Shown: positions 44,246 to 56,420, counted from the first letter of the stretch. The stretch is DNA of 64,000 bases from Stratiolaelaps scimitus (GCA_019614645.1 JABWDB010000012.1:7812001-7876000); one strand, 5' to 3'. Notes: a model not told the origin generated them from the sequence alone. A program made the numbers and translations.

Positions 44246-45468
44246 TTACGTCGCCGCCGGCGGTGGCGGAGGGGGTGGAGGCGGCGGCGGAGGCGGCTGT
44301 TGCTGCATCACTCTCGGAGCAGCCGGAGGGGGCGGGATCACACCGAGACCCCCGGCCGAGCCCCCGGTACCTGGCACCGGCGGTCCCGGTGGTGGCGGAG
44401 GTGGCGCCGGTGCCGGGGGTTGAATCGCTGCCGGTCCTCCGGAACCTGCGCCAGCACCAGATCCAACTCCGGGAGCACTTGGAGCGCCTGGCGGTGGTGG
44501 AGGCGGCGGCGGCGGAGGTGGCCCCCAGGGGGATCGACCAAACGGCGCTCCGATCGGTGGCGGAGGCGGATGGTGCGGCATTGATGGTGGCGGTGGCGGA
44601 GCCACCCCCGGCGGAAGGCCCATACCCATAGCGGCGGCCATACTCGGCGGGGGTGCGCCCATGTTGCCTGGCAGTGGAATTCCCGGGGGTGGACCCATGC
44701 CAGGGGGTAGTGTCATGTTCATCGGAGGGCCGCCCATTGCGCCCATCGGTGGAAGGCCGCCACGCATCATCGGGGGCGGCGGAGGCGGCATCATGCCGAA
44801 TGGCGGACCGCCCACTGCAACGAGAATCGAGACAATAACGAAATAAGAGAGCTAGAGTTAGAAAATGTCCTTTTTTTATGACCGCTGCCTTTTTTTTATT
44901 TTGTTCCTTTGTTTCCTTGCCTCTTACTATACAATGACTGTTCTAGATCGTTACTGCACACGCATTATATGAACATAAAGCATTTACACGAGGCGTTATG
45001 CATCGCTGTCGATAACTCGACGAAGATCTCTAACGAAAGCCCCAGCGTAACTTCAACATTGACCGGTTGATCGATAGATATCCGAAGGGGGACATTGCCG
45101 AATTGAGGAGCACCTCATGAATCGCCTTTTCACCCCTCTTAACGCCCACACACACTTACTTCCTTGGAAGTTCGCTGGGGGCGGCACCATGCCAGGTGGC
45201 GGCGGTGGCATCGCAGGAGGCATGAAGCCACCAGGAGGAGGCGGCGGTGGTAGACCCATTCCCGGCGCTGACATCGGCGGTGGAGGTGGTGGCGGAGGCG
45301 GTGGCGGTGCGGCTCCGGCGGCGCCAGGTGCCACCCCACCCTCGGAGTCTGTTAAGGAGAGAAGGAAATTAGATAACAATACAAACTAATGCATTTGGGA
45401 TAGGTACTTGCATGAGTGAATATGTATACAACATTGTATTTTAATAATAATAATAATAATTAATAATT

Positions 45469-45537
<69 letters not shown>

Positions 45538-48500
45538 TACGAAAATATGTGTACAATTCTGACTTGCGATATCACACAGTTCAGTACGGGGAGACAGGGC
45601 AGAAGGGCGCGAGAAGAATTGCAATTGCCACGTAAAAGCGTAGTGGTACAGGGCGTCGTATTGAGAGCAACGCTTTATCAGTATATAAGAAAAAACAACG
45701 TAGACAATGCTAGCACGCTATGGTGCGGTCCGTCGTGTATTGTCGTGCAATAGTTTCAAGTTACTAGCGCGGATCTAGTTTGGATCAAGCTAGCCCTCCC
45801 AGCTTGAATCAATTAACCTTCGTAGACCAAGCTCGATACCACGTGAACGGGGTCGTATCAGCCGACGGATCTGCAAGCCAATCATACAGAGAGAAACACC
45901 CTCGACACGTACCCACTGGTGGCGCATCTGCGAACAGCTGATGTGGTCGTTCTCCGATACTGAGCGGATTTTGCGCCGCGAGAAGTCGTTCAGCTGCGGA
46001 TCCGTGCCGCTCGCCTTTGGTGTCCTTCTTGAACGCGTACGACAAGCTGATCGCTCGATTACACAAATACTGGCCATTCATAGCGTCAATCGCGGCGTCG
46101 GACGCTTCGAACGACGCAAAATTGATAAAGGCAAATCCCTTTGAATTCCCTGTCTCCGGATCGCGCATAATCTGAAAGACCAGACCCATAAATAAACCAA
46201 TAAAGATTTACCATTTACCATTTACCATCATCGACATATGCAGACGTGAACGCCAAGTTCATCAATCAACTTCACGTGTGCCCTTAGGAAAACGCATGGA
46301 AAGTAAACAAAGAAAACCTGCCGAACACTTCCGTTTAACAAGTGTAGCGAAAGCCACTGCCTTGCTCATCTGTCCACACACACACACACAGGCGAAACGG
46401 CTTGGCTGGGCTAATTGAAAGGAAAAATAAAACCAATGTCAGCCCAATAGCTACCTTTGGTGTTTGCAGAATGACTCCAAACGCACTGAACGTGTCGTAG
46501 AGCAGTTTTTCGTCAACCTCGGTATCCAGGTTGCCAATGAAGATATTGGCACCCACATCCAGGTTCTTCTGATGCGCGGAAGCCTTGTTGACTCGAACTG
46601 GTTTGCCGTACAATTTAATCATGTTCATTACCTGAGGATATTAGTGTAGGACATCGATTAGTATGTGGCATCAACGTAACCACGTGCCCTCATGATCGGT
46701 CGCAATAAAATAAAGAAAATGTACTGAGGCATTATTGGAAATGAATCCTTTCATCTAAAGTGTTTCGTTTTCTAACCTTAAGTAAATAATTAGCAGTAGA
46801 TTATTAGTTTATTAAATAATTAACAACAAGTAATTTAGCAGAAATATATCGTGACACGCTGTGGTACGTTATGGTATACAACCACGCAAGGACGTTACAG
46901 TACAATAATGCTCGTTGTCATTTTGCTACGACCCAAACGAATCTAAATATCCAAACGATCAAACTAGACCAGAAAATTATTTTAGTGAATTCTTAATGTT
47001 CTCTTACAAACCTTGATAGCGTAGTCTGCATCTTCTTCGCCGAGAAACTCGACGAAACCGTAACCCTGATGCAGTCCGGTGATCCGATCCTTCGGCATGT
47101 GGACAGACACTGCAACGATCGCGAGACAAAATACGACAATTAGGGTTGCTCAGGTCCGTTCTACTATATGCCGATAAAATTGCCGTCCCGGGCAAATATA
47201 ACAATGAAAATCGAGAGGCATCAAAATTTGCATTCGACATCAATAAATGCCGCAGCTAGCAGAGGTACTACAAGCTAAGACCTCGCCCAGGCGGCCCCTG
47301 AGAATACAATTCCGAAACTAGATAGAAAAAAAACAAATCATTGTTGCCGCATTTGTGTCGATACAAGTACAATTTCGAATGTTAAGGTAACGCTCAACTC
47401 ACCAATAGGTCCAGCTTGCACGAACAACTCCCAGAGGAGGTTGTCGCTGACCTTCTCGTCGAGACCTCCAACATATATGGTAGCATCTGAAACGGGATGT
47501 TGAATAAACACGAAACAGATTATCGAGACGGGTCCAACTAAGCATCGATGGTGTGAAAGGCGACGCCGGCTCAACGAAGTATATATAGTACAATGACGAA
47601 ATGTGCAAGTTCGCTATCGATGACACTTCTCCACCTAATCGAATTTACGATTTCCCAACTGATGCTGTTAATGACTCGACAGGTTTAATACACCCTGTTT
47701 CATAGCTCAACCACATACATATCGATCGACTAATTGCCACATCAGGCGAGGCAAACGATAGGCTGGTGACCGTCAATTTATTTCTGACCAAAAAAAATTC
47801 CAACGCACGACCAGAATCGAAGCTCGTGAGGCATCCACATGAAAACATCCCCTCATAACTACTCGGTCCAATGGCTAAAAGGTCGTTTCCAAACAATTCC
47901 AATGAAAAAAAGATACCCAAGAACAATCATCAGTCGGGCAATCACACGTTCCAAAAATTTCCGACTTGTTCGCAGCTGAAGATGATCTAGAAATCTATTT
48001 CGCACAGTTCTACTTAATCAGCTAACCGAAGTGAGCATTTTTTTGCGGGAGAATTGAACGCTTCAATCAGAGATTGACGATAGTGCAGCGGCGTAGACGA
48101 CTGAATTTCAAACTAGACGAGCCAACGACTTGAAACGCTTTCACAGTTCGAATTCGCTCAATGTTCGCCAGCCGGGGTAATCATTTCGAGTGCCATGTGT
48201 GTTTAATCCGGACGTTTTCCCAAATGCTAGTGATCAACATAGGAGTTTGAATGAGTGAGTACCATAATCAAAACGTTTTGCCTGCCACAAACTGCAATGA
48301 AATCGTTTCTGTCAGAGTCGTACCTTAGTACGAGGAGCTCTTATCAAAGTTATAATATCATATCGCCCACACGTATCGTGTGAGATAAGGAAAGCTCATA
48401 ACCCCAGCTCACAACGATCTGGGCCAAGTAGTTACAGTCGTTATCAACGAGACCCTGTAATTCCCCACATACGAGTATTTATTCAAACATACAATAATTA

Positions 48501-48557
48501 GAAATTAGTGCCTTCATATATACCTTGGTTTCGTTCGGCGATCGGACCCGCTGCCAT
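44246..48557 (-). CDS. SF3B4: Splicing factor 3B subunit 4 (SF3b49/SAP49)
   Basis: Seven exons on the - strand: 48524-48557, 47403-47486, 47012-47109, 46455-46631, 45913-46171, 45160-45348 and 44246-44814. All junctions have GT-AG ends and matching phases, giving 469 residues. It starts [14 protein letters not shown]1 has [20 protein letters not shown] and [21 protein letters not shown]2 has [20 protein letters not shown] and [19 protein letters not shown]. The conserved linker ends [12 protein letters not shown]. The remaining 40 percent is a proline/glycine/methionine tail. SF3B4 is part of the U2 snRNP SF3b complex, where it contacts pre-mRNA near the branch point. The alanine/proline tail is richer in poly-Pro than the human one and lacks its His-rich stretch. 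The TAA at 44246 also overlaps a GTAAGA, so a further 3' exon cannot be excluded. Confidence 0.95.
45441..45534. repeat. (TAA)n microsatellite in an SF3B4 intron
   Basis: Trinucleotide TAA/AAT repeats with TTAATAA variants, between exons 5 and 6 of SF3B4. Confidence 0.9.
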
Positions 48558-49281
48558 CGTTCTCCACAGCGGGAAACCGAACCACAGCTCACACAGGACA
48601 AAATCGTCGAATCTGTAACCCGCTCGTAAGGCGGTGTTGTCCGCGTCAAACTTCACATACACAACCGTCCAACGCCGGCAATTCCACACATGTCTGTGGA
48701 TAAGCACCACAGCATGTAAATACAAGTTTCAGCAGACGACAACAGTTACATATATATATATACATATATACAAGAGCGCTGTGATTACCACCCGCCGCCG
48801 CTGCCGCCGCTGCCGCCGCGCCGCTTAACCGACGGACCCATGCGCTTGAGGTGCCTAAACGACAGAAGGCTGTGCTTAATTCATCTTTTGCGGCAGATGT
48901 TTTCTCTCTGTGTCACGGATTTTCCGTGTGACAATAACAGTAGCCAGTGGACGCGACGAAGCGACTACCGCGGAGATACGACGAGGAAGTTTCGTTGCTT
49001 GTGACAAATCGATGTCAAGAGCGAGGCAATGCAAACACGGTTTCGGCAAACCGTATTTCTTGAGATCTTGACAGACCCGCCGTTCCCTGGATGCATGATG
49101 TTCGCAGTACGCCGAACGGTGGACAGTGTAAAGTGCCCTCGAGTTACGGATATGGCCTTCGGTATCTGGTCGTGTTAGGCATGTTTGCTGACAGTTACCT
49201 CGTTCGTGTTACTCCAAAAGCTGACAAACGTCTCGGTTACTAGCTTGATACAGCAACTGGTTTTACGCTAAATAAATCACG
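48558..49281. promoter_or_regulatory. Divergent promoter region between SF3B4 and the BTB gene
   Basis: The two start codons face away from each other across 724 bases. The interval holds a GCC-rich run (48790-48823), a short (TA)n stretch (48750-48770) and no other credible frame. A shared bidirectional promoter is plausible; no TATA box or initiator is evident. Confidence 0.4.
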
Positions 49282-51770
49282 ATGGAAGAACAACAGTCCG
49301 ATGATGACGGAAATGGCGATCTACATCGATGCCCTCCTGAAATACAATCATTTGTATCGAGAAAATTCACACTTGGCCCAATCAAACAGTTCAATAAGTC
49401 AACGTATTCAATTCATCGGGGAGAAGGCTTTGACCTGACGATTGTGACCTCGGACTCGGCACGGATTCGCGTTCTATCTTCGGCTCTGTGCGCTCAGAGC
49501 GAGTACTTCATCGGGCTGCTGTCGTCCGGTATGGTTGAAGAGCAACGGCGTACAGTCACCTTTGAAGATCTTGACTCGTGGCATATAGAGCTGTTTGTGC
49601 GATTTTGTTGTACTGGCGAACTCTTTGTGTGCGGGAACAATTTTCTCCACCTGCTAAAGCTGGCCAGTCGTTTCATATGTCGAAACATGTTGGTTATGCT
49701 TCAGCAGTACGTTCTGACTGACTTTCTCTCGATTCCGCAAAAGGATCTGAGCACGACGGTCACCGAGCCCATCGATTCGGAGACCGCCTCGATGACGAGG
49801 CGCGTCCTTCTAGAGAACCTGATTCCCGGCAATATGCTTGATCTCAATTTCGAGGTTGTCGACGATTTGCTGAAGGACGATGCTCTCGTTGCCTCAAAGG
49901 AGGATCATGTCCTTCAGTTTGTCTGTGATTTTTCGAAGCGATGGGAAACCTGCGGGGATGGATTGCATAGACTCCTCAGCCATGTGCGGCTGCCTCGGCT
50001 GACGATGTCGGCTTTCGAGCGAGCGGCTATCAGCCTGCCCGGATTCAAGGACAGCGAAGGATTCGAGGCGATCGTTCGTGGGACGGAGTTCCTCGATCTC
50101 GTTGGTGAGGAACAGCTGAGGCCGAGACGGAGGAGCAATGTTCACGTCACTATGCTCTGGATAGGGGAACACCACGTGAGGCTCTTTGATAAATACCTCT
50201 CTTGTATTTCATGTTTCATTCGACTTGTGACAGCGTTTCGAAGCGATCCATGTTTAGTCCTGCATATCACTCGAGCAGATTATTTCGACAAAAATTCGAA
50301 ATACGAGATGGTCGCCTGTGTTGTGTATAGTAAATGGCTACAACAAGGTATTGCATTTGTCAGCGCGGTGGCTTGGACCGCTAAGTCTCTGGCTGTCGAA
50401 AGTCAGAGGCGGCGGGTTCGAGCCCCGCTGCGTGATATATATGAGTGCTTAAGCATTGTAACAATTGCAGCTCCTTTAATAAACCAATAAAGCCCTTACC
50501 TTTACCCCCCCCCCCCACCTCCTTGTGAGGCTCCAAACAAGACAATTATATTTATTGAAAACTTTCAGCATATTCATTCGTTATGATGAGATTAACACGG
50601 ACATGTTCTTCTGCTTTTCCTATCGCTCATCGTCCGTTGTAGGAGGAAGGCCAGAACGGCTACTCAATCGTTCATCCGCTTGTGATTCCGTTCGAGGGAA
50701 CTGCAACGCCACCTCAGCTTCCCCGACAAATCGCCACTGATCGGTCCTACCTCACGGGGGTGAACTCGTTCAGCACGACGCCATTCTTCAGCGCGGCAAA
50801 CCATCTCTTCAGCATTTCCGTGCTCGGCCAAATCGAGAAGCTGACGTTCAAGAAACGCGGCACGTACCGGTGCGAGAAGTCCCGCGATTCCTGCCTTCAG
50901 GATAATCTGATGGCGATCGAACAGGTGGTCGGTGTTGACACCGAGGAGGACAGCTTTTTCATGTCCTGTCTTCGTCGAACGAATGGAACCGAACGCGTCT
51001 TCGTGCTGAAGTGCCAGTTAGTGCAGAAGGATGACCTGAAAACGGAGAAAGTTGAAATACCCCCCGACGTGATAACTATCAAAGCCCGTCGCATGATATA
51101 CAAGCGAGCATATATTGTCATTCTTGACGAGAACAACCAGCTGTTCGTGTACGTTGACCGCATGGGCAGGCTGCACAAGGTGCCCAATGCTGATGAATGT
51201 ACTCCAAAGTACGTTCAGATTGCGGCACAGGGCGATCACCTGTACGTGTTTGACTATAGCGAGTGTCCGGTCCACCTGCACGACTTCTCCAAGCCGTTCT
51301 CGCGTTTCGACAAGATACGAGTTTTCGATCTTGTCAATTTGAGCTGGAAGTCCGAATGCGCTCTTAGTCTGAACTCTATACGACGGGCGGGATATAACGA
51401 ATTAATTGACTTCAACATCGACATGTACTTTATTCGCGGTCAGTTGTACTTCGTATGGATCTATCAGGGCCGGATGTACCTGTTCCGAGCGGACGCCGAG
51501 GTCCATAAGGTCGATCTCGTTTACGAGTGCAAGCTACCTCGGGAGGCGAACTCCATGATCCTCTTACCGGGCTTCTATACCAGTCACGATGAGACGACCG
51601 TCTTAGAGAAGTGCGTCAGTAGCTATTGTCAGAAGCATTTGTTAGTTGTCGGAGAGAGCCGGCTAGCGGCCAGGAAAGTCGCGAGGTGGCGTGAGCGATT
51701 CCTAGATGAGGTGTATAGCAGTGGTCTGTTACAGCAATGCGCCGCTGGCATGGCCTGGGGCAGAGCCTAG
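49282..51770 (+). CDS. BTB-BACK domain protein (KLHL-like N-terminus)
   Basis: Two exons, 49282-50175 and 50643-51770, joined in phase 0 (CACCAC/GTGAGG and CCGTTGTAG/GAGGAA), give 673 residues. Residues about 50-115 form a BTB/POZ domain (FDLTIVTSDSARIRVLSSAL, SEYFIGLLSSGMVEE, VTFEDLD, FVRFCCTGELFV). A BACK-like helical region follows to about 290. The C-terminal 370 residues contain beta-rich stretches such as RAYIVILDENNQLFVYVDRM, consistent with a strongly diverged propeller, but clear Kelch double-glycine motifs are missing. BTB-BACK proteins usually act as Cullin-3 substrate adaptors. The only intron contains a SINE. AATAAA lies at 52685. Confidence 0.75.
50357..50512 (+). mobile_element. 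tRNA-derived SINE in the BTB gene intron
   Basis: A tRNA-like head (GTCAGCGCGGTGGCTTGG, then a B-box-like GGTTCGAGCCCC) is followed by a tail with AAGCATTGTAACAATTGCAG and repeated CCTTTACC. The same head and tail occur at 34.5 kb, so it is a dispersed element rather than a functional tRNA gene. Confidence 0.6.
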
Positions 51771-52684
51771 CACGATTATTTCTAACAAGTGCAGCCTTGC
51801 CCATGCTCTAAGGATCAGCAAAGTTCATGAGACAAACTGTGATATTATTAGGGATGTCGACAGCGGTCGTTTTCTACGGACCTGATGATGAACGTTGTTG
51901 AAATTCACGGATAGTCCGTATTCGCGACAATGGCTCACGCCAACAAAGGCGATGGTGTGCTAATTTATGTACTATTTAGGTATGGCGGCGCTTCGATGTT
52001 TGATAGGTGTATGTATGTGTGTGTGTTTTTATTTAGACTCAACACAACGTCGGGTTGACAATAGGCAAGGACAACGTTGTATATGCTCTGTGTTGTACGT
52101 CTCGAGAACAGCAGTAATTAATTTTTTAAGACGTTCGTCGTGTCAGACCCAATGACAAACATTGCCGCTTGGGTGGCGAATCTTTTCCGAGTTCACATGC
52201 GAAAATGATCGTTTCTCATTGACATGAAAATGATTTTAGCTCCGCAATAGATCTGTACGAATCTCTGGTGGCGTGATAGACGATGACCAGCTTGAATGTC
52301 ATGAATAGCTTTCTTTGGTTGGAACAAAAGAATTGATTTCGGCGCGAAAATCGATCGACGCCTGTTTGCTCAGCTGCTGGATACACAAAGCATTTCAATT
52401 CTAGATAGCACACCGGTGATCCTTCGATTTTAGCGTAGTAGGTGTATCATCGTTGCATCGTTTTCTCGACAATCAATGAATCAATAGACCTATGTTCTCG
52501 GCCCCGGTGCCCTGCTCAAAGCATAAAACACCTCATATCCCGGTGACAATCGATCTGAGGTAGAAATAATAGAGCCATAATAATAATAATAATAAAATAT
52601 ATAAACTACATAGAGAATTATATCAGGAAGGTGGTGACAGTGTAATGTACGAAGATATACGTTTGTATTGATATGTTTTTCTTC

Positions 52685-52690
52685 AATAAA
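52685..52690 (+). terminator. Polyadenylation signal, BTB gene
   Basis: AATAAA about 0.9 kb after the stop codon is the first clear signal downstream of the BTB gene. Confidence 0.35.
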
Positions 52691-52847
52691 AAGAAAAAGA
52701 TTTCCTATCTATTTATAAGAAAAGAAAATTATCATTACGTTTTCCCTCGACATTTAGATCTACCCCGGCCTGATTTCGATCTAGTGCTTATCTGAACGGT
52801 GGCTATCGCATTGGTTCAAGCTTACGCCGGCTCGCCTTTCGTCAGCC

Positions 52848-52912
52848 TATATATATATATATATATAGTATATATAGCCTGTAGTATATATATATATATA
52901 TATATATAGTAT
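52848..52912. repeat. Interrupted (TA)n array
   Basis: Two TA runs separated by a GTATATATAGCCTGTAG unit. Confidence 0.85.
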
Positions 52913-53513
52913 AAACGCATCGTAAGTGTATTACATGAATGGGCACATTTCGAATATATATCCTATGGTTCGTCACTACATAACGATGAAACAATACGCT
53001 GGCGATATTTTCGTAAAAGTCGAACAATACCCTTTGCTAACCGTGGGTGTCATTTGATGTGTTCGGAGTGACCGCAATCTAGCTGAGGTTTTGATTCTGC
53101 GATTCGTTCGAGCCTCCAATTGAGTCTAAATGCTCGAAACATAGATTTGAGTCCTGATATTCATTAAGTGTATGCGGCTCACTCTGAGCAAACATATCGA
53201 ACTACATCGCACATAGAGTTCAACCGACACTCCCACTTTCCATACTCGTGTTAACATTACCAGGTTGCTGTATACGATGTGATTTTGTCGAACGTCTACC
53301 CGCGGCGATCGACAGGTGATGTCCGAGAGACCCGGACGCACTGGCGCATTCATTGTATTGTAATAACTCGAGGAGCCAGACAATACAACAACACTCCAGA
53401 AGCTTTTAAAATGATTGAACACAGAAATCAGCGTCCAACCCTGCCGTGGTATCATAGGACTAACTGCACCCCGCACGAAAGCAACGTGGTCATACACAAA
53501 CACTTAGCACAGC

Positions 53514-55457
53514 ATGAGGGTGACTTATCTTGCTGGACTTGTCGCCGGCTGGGTTTCTTTCATCGGACGTATCACCGTTGTCGTTACCTCAATTGAAAGG
53601 TCCCGAAGCGAGGCATATGTTTATACCAGCCGCTTAAATGTATTTGACAGTTTAGCAGTGACCGCCTTTGTGAGGAAGGCTATTAGGCTTGCGTTGTCGA
53701 AGCATCCCCAACGGGTTGTCGTGCTAAATCTTGGATGCGAGCTTGACGGAGTGCTCCGGTCGACGCAGCGAGTATCATATATCGGCATTAGACCAGTAGC
53801 GGGTAAGGATGTCGCCAGCTTTACTGGTGAGGACTACGAACTCGTTGCCCGGTATCGTAAAGCGATCATTTCGAATGCGACGTATCTTGCTTTTTCGTAC
53901 GGCTGGAACAGGGCGGCCGGACGCTCGAAGGGAACAGAATCGAACATGGCCTCTATATGGAACACGTTGAGGCGTATTTCGCCTCCGTTCAACTCACTGA
54001 TCTCGTTCCGATTATGGATAGACTCGATTTCCGTGCTGCGAGCCTCCGGCCGGGGCTCATTGCGATTTCCGCAACCGCCGTTTGCCGAAGTCGATGTTAT
54101 ATTCGCCAGACATATGAACATATCCATGTCGAGGCCCGTTCTACAGCTGCTGCACAACCCGGACGGACTGAGATATTCACGGCTTATCGGACAGTATATT
54201 GGTACGAGTCCGGAACGGCTGGACAGAACGTCCATTGAATTCGTAGTGAGTAGTCTCCACCGGAAGATCAACCAGCTGCACGTGCAAGCCATCAACGTTG
54301 CGTCTACCTCTTCTCACGGACGACTTCTCTATAAAACCACAGTGATCCTTGTCGATCAACGTGGCCTCAATCAGAATATCACGACATCCATAATATTCAA
54401 TACGTGCTTTGGCAGCAAGAATCGCATCCTGTCCGACATCTGGCCCGGAGCTCAATTTTCGCTAGTGGCGTTCGCCAGGATGCCCTCGGTGAGTCGCTCG
54501 CCGCAGATTGCCTGTGCAGTGTTCAACCCTCGGCTGTGGGTGCTCACCTCAATTTCAGCTATATTAATCTGTGTTTGCTTGCATGACAGGCAATCTCCTC
54601 GTATGAGAACAATCTTCAACACCTTGTTTCTTCTGCTGGCGAGTGTGTGGGCCACGGTCGAGCTGTCACGAGCAGCCAGTTCGTGGAGGACGCTGTTATT
54701 GCTTGGATTGTGGGCGCTCAGTTTGCGAAGTGTCGCTGTATTCTTCACAAGCAGTGTTGTCGCTAGCCTTCAAGCGCCCCCCGAGGAGCGAATCAAGCAG
54801 GTGCGCTGCTTCAGCGACGACGCCTCGGTGACCACGTCCAAGGACATCGGTCAGCGGGCTGGTTACAACGAAGCTCTCTTTGTCCGCCGAGACTTACCAC
54901 ACTTTATCTCCGGTGGGGCCTTATGTCAGGAGCGGAGTAAGGTCGACGCACTGTATTTGCGCGAGCTGTACCGGTTTGTTACATACGAAATCCCCATCGA
55001 TGGCCGCAACTATGAGACGATTGTAATTCAACCCTGGGAGATACGGCTGCGTCAAGCGCGTGTATACGAACTTGTCGAGCAGAATTTCGATGCCTTTCGA
55101 ATGTATGCTCTGAGAATTTCTCAGCTCGAGTTGAGCCTTGGTCTAATGCGCCCCTATAATCGGCCAGCATATCCGAATCTGAGACAGTTCCTCGGACTGT
55201 ACTTTAAGCGGCCACTTCATCCACAACATGACTCGAGTGAGCGTTGCGTCAGAAACAATAAGGTTAGGTGTGTTTCTCGTGAGGATTTTGAGAAAAAACA
55301 CCAAACATATTCAGTGGCTATGGATGACGCGGATTTCACGTTCAAACTCGTTCTGTATGGATCAGTTCTGTCGGCTACCGTTCTGGGATTCGAGCTTGTG
55401 ACTTTTGGCTTCTACCATCTTATCATCATTTCTCCAATCAAACAGAGACTGGTATAA
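53514..55457 (+). CDS. Ionotropic receptor-like (IR/iGluR family) channel, divergent
   Basis: A single exon of 647 codons. The N-terminus MRVTYLAGLVAGWVSFIG may be a signal peptide. The extracellular part runs to about residue 338. Hydrophobic segments lie at about 340-357 (LWVLTSISAILICVCL), 366-382 (pore/M2 region) and 391-419, ending AVFFTSSVVASLQAPPEERI. The last resembles the M3 segment that in ionotropic receptors ends S-x-L-x-x-x-L-x-x-P. An extracellular S2 half follows, and the last segment is at about 608-638 (M4, GSVLSATVLGFELVTFGFY). This three-plus-one layout with a split ligand-binding domain is that of arthropod chemosensory ionotropic receptors. Canonical glutamate-binding residues are not obvious, as is usual for divergent IRs. 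An unrelated four-helix membrane protein remains possible. Confidence 0.6.
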   Translation: MRVTYLAGLVAGWVSFIGRITVVVTSIERSRSEAYVYTSRLNVFDSLAVTAFVRKAIRLALSKHPQRVVVLNLGCELDGVLRSTQRVSYIGIRPVAGKDVASFTGEDYELVARYRKAIISNATYLAFSYGWNRAAGRSKGTESNMASIWNTLRRISPPFNSLISFRLWIDSISVLRASGRGSLRFPQPPFAEVDVIFARHMNISMSRPVLQLLHNPDGLRYSRLIGQYIGTSPERLDRTSIEFVVSSLHRKINQLHVQAINVASTSSHGRLLYKTTVILVDQRGLNQNITTSIIFNTCFGSKNRILSDIWPGAQFSLVAFARMPSVSRSPQIACAVFNPRLWVLTSISAILICVCLHDRQSPRMRTIFNTLFLLLASVWATVELSRAASSWRTLLLLGLWALSLRSVAVFFTSSVVASLQAPPEERIKQVRCFSDDASVTTSKDIGQRAGYNEALFVRRDLPHFISGGALCQERSKVDALYLRELYRFVTYEIPIDGRNYETIVIQPWEIRLRQARVYELVEQNFDAFRMYALRISQLELSLGLMRPYNRPAYPNLRQFLGLYFKRPLHPQHDSSERCVRNNKVRCVSREDFEKKHQTYSVAMDDADFTFKLVLYGSVLSATVLGFELVTFGFYHLIIISPIKQRLV

Positions 55458-55752
55458 TTAAGTTTTCCACTCGACTGAACTTGTTCGCCTCGGCAGAAAG
55501 TCCTCCATTGTTTTTAGGTTTTCTCTTCAAAGATTACGACAACTTCGTGCATCAGCATCGACGTTCGCATTTGTGTCGTTGAATCTCAACAAAGGTATAC
55601 AGGTCACACCGCGAGGCTCGGGCCTGCGGTCTCCGGATTTCTAACGCCAAAATGACAAAAGCTATCGAAGCCGCTGTGCTTTGGGCTTTGGGCCAAGACG
55701 TGACTGGGTGAATCTGTGATTTCTAAGAAATATTAATAGTTGAGTTTAATGA

Positions 55753-55758
55753 AATAAA
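55753..55758 (+). terminator. Polyadenylation signal, ionotropic receptor-like gene
   Basis: AATAAA lies 296 bases after the stop codon. Confidence 0.45.
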
Positions 55759-55853
55759 AACAGCTATTATTATCATCATTGTTAAGTTCTCCTCACTACT
55801 AGTGTCTGTCATAGTAGTCTTATATATGATCGTCTTAAAAGATTCAATAATCA

Positions 55854-56062
55854 GCTGGGGACAGGGAGTCAGGCCGAAGCCGTCATGGACCCGGGGAGGG
55901 CATTCCCTAGCTTCCTCTGCCCAGCGAAGGACAGGCGCTGTAAAAAGGAGGATTGTCCCGCTTGTCCCCAGCGGCGCGGATCAGCCTGTGGTAGATTCCT
56001 TCGTGGGGAGTGGCGCGGTGGGAGCGGTGGCCGCCCTGGGGTTTCGGAAGGCAGGATGGTAA
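55854..56062 (+). repeat. GC-rich dispersed repeat, copy 3
   Basis: It has the GGCCGAAGCCGTCATG start, GCGAAGGACAGGCGCTGTA and the GCGCGGATCAGCCTGTGGT core, in the order seen at 24.5 kb and (inverted) at 31 kb. It leaves an 86-codon frame open, which I take as incidental. Confidence 0.5.
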
Positions 56063-56310
56063 CAGACGTGAGTTGCTTGGAGAATTTGCAAGGTCCTGAA
56101 ATTGCGAACTGTCCCTTAGAACGTGTTCATTTGTCGGGATGGCAAGATGATCAAAGTACTACATGCTTAATTAATTATCTTTGTCTAGATCCCACCGTGT
56201 ATGTTTATATGCCGGCTTGTTGTTTTTCGAAGATGTCATTGACAAACTTAGAACTCGTTCATTCCAAGGCGTATAATGATGAAGTAGTTATATATATATA
56301 TATATATATA

Positions 56311-56334
56311 AAAAGATAACTACAGACATACAAC

Positions 56335-56420
<86 letters not shown>

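Larger units (their letters stand above)
51771..53513. other. BTB gene 3' region and intergenic DNA
   Basis: It contains the polyadenylation signal at 52685-52690, interrupted (TA)n arrays at 52848-52912 and no supported gene. Confidence 0.35.

Noticed and set aside
44103..44631. Long + strand frames opposite the SF3B4 proline-rich exon
   Set aside because: GC-rich proline codons leave the complementary frames open; the - strand reading is the conserved protein.
50359..50436. Possible tRNA-Ser gene
   Set aside because: The B box is good, but the anticodon loop length is off and the same sequence with its tail recurs at 34.5 kb, so it is the head of a SINE.
53126..53503. - strand frame just before the ionotropic receptor-like gene
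   Set aside because: Composition is unremarkable, there is no recognisable motif, and it would overlap the likely promoter of the + strand gene.
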